From the NCBI GenBank assembly GCA_015060905.1, contig SUXQ01000006.1, positions 1 through 64,000 on the forward strand: a DNA stretch of 64,000 nucleotides. Direction: 5' to 3'. Position 1 is the first letter of the stretch. Every line of letters begins with the position of its first letter. The position numbers and the translations under genes are program-made. Shown piece after piece: positions 27,324-33,666 of this stretch. The notes below the pieces were generated by a model. That model saw only the letters and a list, made by a program, of their open reading frames with translations. It ran no database searches and was not told the origin of the DNA. This stretch comes from Bacteroidales bacterium (lineage in GTDB: Bacteria > Bacteroidota > Bacteroidia > Bacteroidales > Bacteroidaceae).

Positions 27324-28310
27324 TTAAACGTATATTTTGCGCAATATTTTGTTAATCCAATTCCAGCGGAAACGGTACCAGCGTAGTGTGCTTGTCTGTT
27401 TCCCGCCGAAGTTGAGCAGAAAATTTTTGAATCCTATTCTTTTCTTTAGCGGCGTGCCTGATACGGCAAATTCAAAATGGTCGCATCCTCTATTGTGTGC
27501 GTCCTTGATTGCTGCCCACACGGATATTATTCCGGGGTACAGCAGTGGGTAACTTTTGCGCAGTCCGCAGTTGTATAAAAGGTAGGCTCTTCCTTCCGAA
27601 TAAAGGCAGATGGAGCAACCTATCATTCGGCCATCTTTGTTGTACACGGCGAACATTCGTGTGTTAGGACTTTCTTCTTTGCTTTGGGTGAGCATTTTTG
27701 TCAGAAGCTCTGTGGGTGCAAAGTATCGTTCGATTTTCGATGCATAATATTTTTTAAGCATCTTTATGCCTTTTTCAATCTCCTTGCTGTCGTTTATCTG
27801 TCTGAATGTTACTCCTCGTGCTTTTGCGCGGCGTATGTGTGCGTGGTAGGCTCGCGACAGTCGTTCTTCGGGTTTGCGGCTGTGTAGCGAATTGTATATT
27901 CTAATGTCGTGTCGCGGTACAAAATTGTATTTGCTGAATGTGCGGTAGGTTCTGCGTGTGTCGGCAATGTATCGTACTTCAATGAATAGATTTTTTATGT
28001 CGAGTGTTTTTAGCAGATGGTCGATGAATTTTGAAAATATTTCGTTGCGGTCGTTATTCCCCTCGGCATATACTCCTTCGCTGTATATGTTGCACCAATG
28101 GTATATTCCCGGTGGAATTATGCGAAAGTCGTGTTTGAACATTACAAGCAGGTGTCCTTTTTCTTCGTTCCCTTCGTATGCTACGAGCATCATGGGCTTT
28201 ATGCCCGGGGAACTTTCGAGTATGTGGAAAAACTGCTCGGAGTGAAAAAATATTCCCGGCAGAAGCGTGGGAAGTTTTTCTCCGCTGTTATATTGCTCTA
28301 TGCGTATCAT
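27324..28310 (-). CDS. FemAB/GNAT-type acyltransferase-like protein
   Basis: A 328-residue protein with the two-lobed layout of FemAB-like (GNAT_6) transferases. In the second lobe H-I-R-R-A-K-A-R-G is followed by M-F-A-V-Y-N-K-D-G-R-M-I-G-C and L-L-Y-N-C-G-L. The C-terminal F-K-N-F-L-L-N-F-G-G-K is typical of proteins with this fold in Bacteroidota. Likely activity is transfer of an acyl or aminoacyl group in cell-surface or metabolite modification; the substrate cannot be deduced. It lies 47 bases upstream of the TonB receptor on the same strand and may be co-transcribed. Confidence 0.7.
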   Translation of the reverse strand: MIRIEQYNSGEKLPTLLPGIFFHSEQFFHILESSPGIKPMMLVAYEGNEEKGHLLVMFKHDFRIIPPGIYHWCNIYSEGVYAEGNNDRNEIFSKFIDHLLKTLDIKNLFIEVRYIADTRRTYRTFSKYNFVPRHDIRIYNSLHSRKPEERLSRAYHAHIRRAKARGVTFRQINDSKEIEKGIKMLKKYYASKIERYFAPTELLTKMLTQSKEESPNTRMFAVYNKDGRMIGCSICLYSEGRAYLLYNCGLRKSYPLLYPGIISVWAAIKDAHNRGCDHFEFAVSGTPLKKRIGFKNFLLNFGGKQTSTLRWYRFRWNWINKILRKIYV

Positions 28311-28408
28311 TAGCCTTAAACTTTCTTCGACGTAAAGTTACTAAATAATGAAATTATATTGTACTTTTGTAAACGATTTTTGTGTCACTTTTATCGAAAA
28401 GGGTTTTT

Positions 28409-29449
28409 ATGGCAGAAATAAAGGATAATAAAGATATTTATATATTGGCAATAGAGTCGTCGTGTGACGATACTTCGGCTGCGGTAATGCGTGGCGACAC
28501 AGTGCTATCGAATGTTACTGCCGGACAGGCTGTGCACGAACAGTATGGTGGCGTTGTGCCCGAGCTTGCTTCGCGTGCCCACGAACAGAATATTGTTCCG
28601 GTTGTCGATGCTGCACTGAAAAAGGCGGGTGTTGTAAAGGAGCAGTTGTCGGCTGTTGCTTTTACTCGCGGCCCCGGTCTTATGGGTTCTTTGCTTGTGG
28701 GCGTCTCTTTTGCCAAAGGGCTTGCAGCCTCTTTGGGTATTCCCATGATAGAGGTCAATCATCTGCAAGGGCATATTATGGCTCATTTTATAAAAGAAGA
28801 GGGCGTCGAGAAAAATGTTCCCGAGTATCCTTTTTTGTGTCTGATGGTCTCCGGCGGAAACTCTCAGATTGTAAAAGTGAACAGCTATAAGGAAATGGAA
28901 ATTATTGGGCAGACTATTGACGATGCGGCCGGTGAAGCTATCGACAAATGTGCAAAAATCATGGGGCTCGGTTACCCGGGCGGGCCTATAATCGACCGCT
29001 TGGCGCGCAATGGCGATGCCGGGGCTTACACCTTCAGCAAACCTCATATTCCGGGCTACGATTATAGTTTCAGCGGCCTTAAGACCTCTTTTCTTTATAC
29101 TTTGCGCAAGTTGGTCGCCGATGATGAAAATTATATAGAAAAGAATAAAGAGAATCTTGCCGCATCGTTCGAGGCGACAGTGGTTGCAGTGCTCATGGAT
29201 AAACTTTACAAGGCGTCAAAGGCTTTGAAAATAAAGCGTATAGCCCTGTCGGGTGGCGTTTCGGCAAATACGGCATTGCGTGCAGCGTATGCCGATTATG
29301 CGAAGCGTTACGGTTGGGAAATTTTTATTCCAAAATTTGGCTTTACCACAGATAATGCGGCCATGATTGGCATTGTAGGGTACTATAAATTCCTCGATGG
29401 CGATTTTTGCAGCATGGATAAACCTGCTTTTACACGCACTATATTATAA
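28409..29449 (+). CDS. tsaD: tRNA N6-threonylcarbamoyladenosine synthase subunit TsaD
   Basis: Transfers threonylcarbamoyl from its adenylate to A37 of ANN-decoding tRNAs, with TsaB and TsaE. The 346-residue protein has the ASKHA signatures A-I-E-S-S-C-D-D-T and V-A-F-T-R-G-P-G-L-M-G-S-L. The metal ligands are in N-H-L-Q-G-H (His118, His122), and L-S-G-G-V-S-A-N and T-T-D-N-A-A-M-I-G follow. ATG 28409 was chosen because nine upstream codons in frame are not conserved. The CinA-like gene follows 6 bases later. Confidence 0.96.
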   Translation: MAEIKDNKDIYILAIESSCDDTSAAVMRGDTVLSNVTAGQAVHEQYGGVVPELASRAHEQNIVPVVDAALKKAGVVKEQLSAVAFTRGPGLMGSLLVGVSFAKGLAASLGIPMIEVNHLQGHIMAHFIKEEGVEKNVPEYPFLCLMVSGGNSQIVKVNSYKEMEIIGQTIDDAAGEAIDKCAKIMGLGYPGGPIIDRLARNGDAGAYTFSKPHIPGYDYSFSGLKTSFLYTLRKLVADDENYIEKNKENLAASFEATVVAVLMDKLYKASKALKIKRIALSGGVSANTALRAAYADYAKRYGWEIFIPKFGFTTDNAAMIGIVGYYKFLDGDFCSMDKPAFTRTIL

Positions 29450-29455
29450 TAAGGT

Positions 29456-29947
29456 ATGAACAAGGAATTGAACATACTCTCTTGTGCAGTCAATGACGCG
29501 TTGCGCAAGCGCAGCTTAACACTCTCGGTTGCCGAAAGTTGTACCGGTGGCGGAATTGCGGCTGCTGTGACGTCTGTTCCCGGTAGTTCCGAGGTTTTTA
29601 AGGGAGGGGTGGTAGCCTATGCAAACGAGGTTAAACGCGACCTTCTATCTGTATCTGAAGAAAATTTGCAATTATACGGAGCGGTCAGCGAAGCGGTTGT
29701 TTATCAGATGGCGGTCGGTGTTGCGTCTCTTATGCGCACAAACTGCGCGGTTGTAACTTCGGGAATTGCAGGCCCCGGTGGTGGTACGGTCGAAAAACCT
29801 GTCGGCACAGTCTGGACAGCATTTTTTATAAACGGGACAGTGACCACCTGCAAATTATCTCTCGAAGATTGCGGTCGCGAAAAAAACATCGAGGCTGCTA
29901 TCTTGGAAACCTTGAAAAACTTCCTTCGTTTACTAAGTGATAATTAG
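29456..29947 (+). CDS. pncC: CinA C-terminal domain family protein (nicotinamide-nucleotide amidase)
   Basis: A 163-residue stand-alone CinA C-terminal domain, a family that deamidates nicotinamide mononucleotide to nicotinate mononucleotide. Signatures A-E-S-C-T-G-G and S-G-I-A-G-P-G-G-G-T are present, followed by K-P-V-G-T-V-W. The N-terminal MoCF-like domain of full CinA is absent, as in many bacteria. It lies 6 bases after tsaD and is probably co-transcribed. Its stop touches the MITE-like element at 29944. Confidence 0.9.
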   Translation: MNKELNILSCAVNDALRKRSLTLSVAESCTGGGIAAAVTSVPGSSEVFKGGVVAYANEVKRDLLSVSEENLQLYGAVSEAVVYQMAVGVASLMRTNCAVVTSGIAGPGGGTVEKPVGTVWTAFFINGTVTTCKLSLEDCGREKNIEAAILETLKNFLRLLSDN

Positions 29948-30137
29948 AAGCAGTTTAAATTTATGTCCTTGAAATTTTTATAGGTCTTTATTAGAATGTT
30001 TTTTCATTTTTTAAAAACGTATAGCGGGCTATGTAACTGCGAAAAAGGGAAAAACAGACAAAAAAGAGCATAAAAAGGCAAGCACAACTTGCGAGTAATG
30101 TAATTACTTTTTAGAAAGAAATTTAAACAGCTTCTTA
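29944..30137. mobile_element. MITE-like element, long copy (B)
   Basis: A 194-bp non-coding sequence whose ends are inverted copies of about 16 bp (left GAAGCAGTTTAAATTT, right complementary to GAAGCTGTTTAAATTT) flanked by TTA/TAA. About 35 bases at one end and 38 at the other match copy A at 11248-11330 in reverse orientation, while the middle is unique here. The left edge coincides with the last codons of the CinA-like gene. No open frame of note is inside. Confidence 0.7.
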
Positions 30138-30170
30138 ATCTTTTGTGGAAAAAAGCAAAATAATTACTTT

Positions 30171-30206
30171 TTTGTTTGCAAGATTCCGACGAAAGTAGTA
30201 ATTTTG
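30171..30206 (+). promoter_or_regulatory. Promoter of the rpmB-rpmG-DUF4295-rpmH operon
   Basis: TTTG at 30175-30178 (a second TTTG starts at 30171) and TAATTTTG at 30199-30206 are separated by 20 bases, a textbook Bacteroidetes -33/-7 pair. Transcription should begin near 30213, about 47 bases before rpmB. Confidence 0.7.
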
Positions 30207-30259
30207 CATCCCGTTAGAGTGGAGTATTCACGGAATTAAAACAAAAAATATATATAGCA

Positions 30260-30520
30260 ATGTCTAAAATTTGTCAAATCACCGGTAAAAAAGCCATGGT
30301 GGGTAACAATGTATCACACTCTTTGAGAAGAACAAAGCGTCTTTTCAATGTGAACTTGTTCGTTAAGAAGTTCTTCTATGTAGAGGAAGATTGTTGGATT
30401 CAGTTGCGCGTGAGTGCAGCGGGGTTAAGAATTATCAACCGTGTAGGTCTTGATGCAGCCATCAAAGATGCTGTAAGCAAGGGTTATCTTGCATGGAAAG
30501 ATATTAAAGTACTTGGTTAA
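30260..30520 (+). CDS. rpmB: 50S ribosomal protein L28
   Basis: An 86-residue L28 opening [11 protein letters not shown] and continuing G-N-N-V-S-H-S, the family's N-terminal signature, and [10 protein letters not shown]. First gene of a four-gene ribosomal operon. L33 follows after 17 bases. Confidence 0.97.
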   Translation: MSKICQITGKKAMVGNNVSHSLRRTKRLFNVNLFVKKFFYVEEDCWIQLRVSAAGLRIINRVGLDAAIKDAVSKGYLAWKDIKVLG

Positions 30521-30537
30521 GTATAAGGAGGTAAATT

Positions 30538-30726
30538 ATGGCTAAGAAAGTTAAAGGTAATCGCGTTCAGGTAATCCTTGAATGTACAGAGCAGAAAAAC
30601 AGCGGTGTTCCCGGTATGTCTCGTTATATCACAACGAAGAACCGCAAAAACACAACTGAGCGTTTGGAGTTGAAAAAATACAATCCTTATTTGAAAAAGG
30701 TAACAATTCACAAAGAAATTAAGTAA
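30538..30726 (+). CDS. rpmG: 50S ribosomal protein L33
   Basis: A 62-residue L33 with [17 protein letters not shown], and [12 protein letters not shown], which together identify the family. Only one cysteine remains at the first C-x-x-C position, so this is probably the zinc-independent type. It is preceded by AAGGAGG 9 bases upstream, one of the few clear Shine-Dalgarno sequences in the window. Confidence 0.97.
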   Translation: MAKKVKGNRVQVILECTEQKNSGVPGMSRYITTKNRKNTTERLELKKYNPYLKKVTIHKEIK

Positions 30727-30735
30727 TAATAGGCT

Positions 30736-30888
30736 ATGGCAAAGAAAGCAGTCGCTACACTTCAGACCGGTAACAAAGAGAAGTTTGTAAAGGTGGTAAG
30801 AATGGTGAAATCACCCAAGACCGGTGCTTACATGTTTGCAGAGGAGATTCTTCCCCAAACTAAAGCTGATGAGGCTTTGAAGAAATAA
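30736..30888 (+). CDS. DUF4295 family protein (ribosomal operon)
   Basis: A 50-residue basic protein (M-A-K-K-A-V-A-T-L-Q-T-G, V-K-V-V-R-M-V-K-S-P-K-T-G-A-Y, ending A-L-K-K). It matches the Bacteroidota-specific DUF4295 family, which is nearly always encoded after rpmB and rpmG. The conserved position and charge point to a ribosome-associated role; this is inference. It is 9 bases after rpmG. Confidence 0.9.
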   Translation: MAKKAVATLQTGNKEKFVKVVRMVKSPKTGAYMFAEEILPQTKADEALKK

Positions 30889-30918
30889 GCATAACAAATG
30901 TTATAAATATAAGTAACG

Positions 30919-31080
30919 ATGAAAAGAACATTCCAACCCTCTAATAGAAAGAGAAAAAATAAACACGGTTTCCGTGAGAGAATGGCGACAAAGAATGGTC
31001 GTCGCGTATTGGCAGCCCGTCGTGCAAAAGGACGCGCTAAGCTGACAGTTTCTGATGAATATAACGGAAAGAAAAAGTAA
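30919..31080 (+). CDS. rpmH: 50S ribosomal protein L34
   Basis: A 53-residue L34 with the signature [12 protein letters not shown] and [20 protein letters not shown]. It lies 30 bases after the DUF4295 gene, with a terminator just downstream. In Bacteroides-type genomes I would expect ftsY at this position after DUF4295, so the presence of rpmH here is a local rearrangement or a lineage trait. Confidence 0.96.
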   Translation: MKRTFQPSNRKRKNKHGFRERMATKNGRRVLAARRAKGRAKLTVSDEYNGKKK

Positions 31081-31096
31081 TGTATTATATATAAAC

Positions 31097-31130
31097 AAAA
31101 AGGCTGCCGATAAACATTGGCAGCCTTTTT
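31097..31130 (+). terminator. Terminator of the ribosomal protein operon
   Basis: AAAAAGGCTGCC, a 10-base loop, and GGCAGCCTTTTT form a 12-bp stem ending in a T-tract 17 bases after the rpmH stop. Confidence 0.9.
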
Positions 31131-31297
31131 GTTTGTGGGATTTTTATATTTTTTTTGAGAACAGTCTCAAACAAAATATAAAAAACGAGAGCAAAAGTAG
31201 TATAATGTTAAAAATAATGCTTATCTTTGCAGCCTGTAAAGTTGGGAAATAAACACAAGCCCTTTCAATATTAAGGAATAATAAAACAACAAATAGA

Positions 31298-32485
31298 ATG
31301 GGATTTCTTAAGGAAAAATATGCTTCGTACGACCTTCCTCAGCAGTTTATGGCAAAAGGTGTATACCCCTATTTCCGTTGCATAGACAGTGAGCAGGATA
31401 CAGAGGTTGTGATGAATGGCAAAAAAGTCTTGATGTTTGGTTCAAACTCGTATTTGGGATTGACCAATCACCCAAAAATAAAAGAGGCAGCTATTGAGGC
31501 TGTGAAAAAATATGGAACAGGATGTGCCGGTTCGCGCTTTCTTAACGGAACTCTTGATATTCACATTCAGTTAGAGAATGAACTTGCCGAATTTGTAGGT
31601 AAGGATGAGGCGTTGGTTTATTCAACCGGTTTTCAGGTTAATTTGGGTGTACTTTCGTGTGTAACAGGTCGTCGCGACACTATCTTGTGTGACGAACTTG
31701 ACCATGCTTCTATTGTTGATGGTCGTCGTCTCTCGTTCTCGACAGCGCGTAAATTCCGTCACAATGACATGGAGTCTCTCGAGAATGAACTTAAGAAATG
31801 CGCCCCTGAGACAATTAAACTTATTGTCGTTGATGGTGTGTTCAGCATGGAGGGAGATATTACAAATTTGCCCGAAATTGTTCGCCTCAAGGATAAATAT
31901 AACGCAAGCATCATGGTGGACGAAGCTCACGGCTTGGGCGTACTCGGTCGCGAGGGACGTGGTACTTGTGACCACTTTGGTCTTACAAAGGATGTAGACA
32001 TAATAATGGGTACATTCAGTAAGTCGTTGGCCACCATCGGAGGTTTTGTTGCGGCCGATAAAGAGGTTATCAACTATATACGTCACAATGCGCGCTCATA
32101 TATATTCAGTGCAAGTAATACCCCTGCAGCAACGGCTGCAGCAATAGAGGCGTTGCATATTATGAAGTCCGAGCCCGAACGTCTTACAAATTTGTGGGAG
32201 GTTACAAACTATGCGTTGAAGAACTTCCGCGAGCTTGGCTTTGAGATTGGTAATACATCTACACCTATCATTCCTCTTTACATACGCGACACTGATAAAA
32301 CTTTTATGGTGACAAAAATGTTGTGGGAAGCAGGAATATTCATTAATCCTGTTGTTCCTCCCGCATGCTCGCCTCAGGATACACTCATCCGTTTCTCGCT
32401 GATGGCTACCCATACAAAAGAGCAGGTTGATCGTGCGTTGGAAAAGATGGTAGAGGTGTTTAAGGCATTAGACCTTTTGAAATAA
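31298..32485 (+). CDS. spt: Serine palmitoyltransferase (alpha-oxoamine synthase family)
   Basis: A 395-residue fold-type I PLP enzyme that condenses serine with a long-chain acyl-CoA to begin sphingolipid synthesis. The PLP lysine lies in G-T-F-S-K-S-L-A (Lys242), the cofactor aspartate in V-D-E-A-H-G (Asp208) and the stacking histidine in L-D-H-A-S-I. The N-terminal Y-P-Y-F-R and the overall length match the Bacteroides/Porphyromonas Spt type rather than 2-amino-3-ketobutyrate CoA ligase, a close relative that I cannot fully exclude. A TATCTTTG box at 31222-31229 is a good -7 element. The tRNA-Pro gene follows. Confidence 0.85.
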   Translation: MGFLKEKYASYDLPQQFMAKGVYPYFRCIDSEQDTEVVMNGKKVLMFGSNSYLGLTNHPKIKEAAIEAVKKYGTGCAGSRFLNGTLDIHIQLENELAEFVGKDEALVYSTGFQVNLGVLSCVTGRRDTILCDELDHASIVDGRRLSFSTARKFRHNDMESLENELKKCAPETIKLIVVDGVFSMEGDITNLPEIVRLKDKYNASIMVDEAHGLGVLGREGRGTCDHFGLTKDVDIIMGTFSKSLATIGGFVAADKEVINYIRHNARSYIFSASNTPAATAAAIEALHIMKSEPERLTNLWEVTNYALKNFRELGFEIGNTSTPIIPLYIRDTDKTFMVTKMLWEAGIFINPVVPPACSPQDTLIRFSLMATHTKEQVDRALEKMVEVFKALDLLK

Positions 32486-32514
32486 CAGAAATATTTGCAG
32501 ATAATGTGTCTGTT

Positions 32515-32588
32515 CGGGGTGTAGCGCAGTCCGGTAGCGCACCTGGTTTGGGACCAGGTGGTCGCAGGTTCGAATCCTGTCGCCCCGA
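32515..32588 (+). tRNA. tRNA-Pro (anticodon TGG)
   Basis: A complete cloverleaf: acceptor CGGGGTG pairs with CGCCCCG, D-arm with GTAGCGCAG, anticodon stem CCTGG/CCAGG enclosing TTTGGGA (anticodon TGG), T-arm with GGTTCGAATCC, discriminator A. CCA is not encoded. The gene is the first unit of a tandem array in which its 3' half is repeated twice more. Confidence 0.96.
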
Positions 32589-32592
32589 CGAT

Positions 32593-32625
32593 AAAGTCCG
32601 TAGCTTTTTAGTTGCGGACTTTTTT
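32593..32625 (+). terminator. Terminator after tRNA-Pro (copy 1)
   Basis: AAAGTCCG and CGGACTTT form an 8-bp stem around TAGCTTTTTAGTTG, followed by a T-tract. Further copies lie at 32722-32754 (intact) and 32851-32878 (stem kept, T-tract interrupted). Confidence 0.85.
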
Positions 32626-32721
32626 GTTTTTATATGTAGAATGTGTTATTTCTCGTTAGCCTCATCATCTTGTCGTTTGGGACCAGGTGGTCGCAGGTTC
32701 GAATCCTGTCGCCCCGACGAT

Positions 32722-32754
32722 AAAGTCCGTAGCTTTTTAGTTGCGGACTTTTTT
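32722..32754 (+). terminator. Terminator after tRNA-Pro half (copy 2)
   Basis: Identical hairpin and T-tract to the one after the intact tRNA, displaced by 129 bases. Confidence 0.8.
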
Positions 32755-33008
32755 GTTTTTATATGTAAGATGTGTTATTTCTCGTTAGCCTCACCATCTT
32801 GTCGTTTGGGACCAGGTGGTCGCAGGTTCGAATCCTGTCGCCCCGACGATAAAGTCCGTAGCTTTTTAGTTGCGGACTTTATGTTTTATATTTAGAATAA
32901 TGTTGATATTGTAAAAAAAACTATTTTTGTAAATTTTATACCTTGCTAACTGCGGTTACGTCGCTTTTTAGCATTATCTTAGTACCCGAGAAATAAAAAA
33001 CAGTATAT

Positions 33009-33659
33009 ATGAGCCAAATTGTGTCGCCGTCGTTGTTGTCGGCAAATTTTGCAAACTTGCAGTGTGACCTTGATATGATTAACCGCAGTGAGGCCGAGTG
33101 GTTGCACATTGATATTATGGATGGGGTGTTTGTCCCCAATCTTTCGTTCGGTCCTCCGGTGCTCGAGTATGTGGCAAAGGGTTGCACTAAACAGCTTGAT
33201 GTTCATTTGATGGTTGTTAATCCTATGAATTATCTTGATGCTGTAAAGGCTCTTGGCGCACGTGTGATGAATATACACTATGAGGCGTGCACGCACCTGC
33301 ACAGGGCTGTTACTCAGATAAAAGAGGCGGGCATGATGGCGGGTGTTACGCTTAATCCTTCTACTCCGGTTATGTTGCTGAAGGATATTATTGCCGAGCT
33401 TGACCTTGTGCTTCTGATGAGTGTAAACCCCGGCTTTGGTGGGCAGAAATTTATTCCTCACACAATAGAAAAGGTTAAGGAGTTGCGCGAGCTTATTGCT
33501 GCGACAGGCTCGAAGGCTCTCATTGAGGTTGATGGTGGCGTGAATGTCGAGACTGGAAAATTGCTTGCTGACGCAGGTTCGGACGTACTTGTTGCGGGTA
33601 ATGCTGTGTTCAAGGCCCAGAATCCCGAGGCTGTAATCTCTGCATTGCGTGCAATGTAA
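33009..33659 (+). CDS. rpe: Ribulose-phosphate 3-epimerase
   Basis: A 216-residue TIM-barrel enzyme of the pentose phosphate pathway. Signatures: S-P-S-L-L-S-A-N-F, H-I-D-I-M-D-G-V-F-V-P-N, D-V-H-L-M-V, M-S-V-N-P-G-F-G-G-Q and V-D-G-G-V. The metal-binding histidines and aspartates sit in these motifs. A TATTTTTG box at 32922-32929 is a possible -7 element. The comEC gene follows after 7 bases, so the two are probably co-transcribed. Confidence 0.96.
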   Translation: MSQIVSPSLLSANFANLQCDLDMINRSEAEWLHIDIMDGVFVPNLSFGPPVLEYVAKGCTKQLDVHLMVVNPMNYLDAVKALGARVMNIHYEACTHLHRAVTQIKEAGMMAGVTLNPSTPVMLLKDIIAELDLVLLMSVNPGFGGQKFIPHTIEKVKELRELIAATGSKALIEVDGGVNVETGKLLADAGSDVLVAGNAVFKAQNPEAVISALRAM

Positions 33660-33666
33660 CTTTTAG

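Larger units (their letters stand above)
32547..32890 (+). repeat. Three tandem 129-bp units of tRNA-Pro 3' half plus terminator
   Basis: Units start at 32547 (inside the intact tRNA), 32676 and 32805, exactly 129 bases apart and nearly identical. Each begins at the anticodon loop (TTTGGGACCAGG), runs through the T-arm and acceptor 3' strand, then a hairpin terminator. Units 1 and 2 continue with about 50 bases of spacer. Units 2 and 3 lack the tRNA 5' half and cannot fold as full tRNAs. The third unit diverges after its hairpin. Confidence 0.92.

Noticed and set aside
24883-28310. SusCD-type polysaccharide-utilisation locus
   Set aside because: The TonB receptor has no SusD-like neighbour, and no glycoside hydrolase or hybrid regulator is adjacent.
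29944-30137. Riboswitch or leader RNA before rpmB
   Set aside because: The segment has matched inverted ends and a second copy at 11248-11330 in an unrelated context, so a mobile repeat explains it better.
32506-32895. A 129-codon open frame over the tRNA region
   Set aside because: It arises from the 129-bp repeat unit (divisible by three) containing tRNA-Pro halves. It has no protein-family features.
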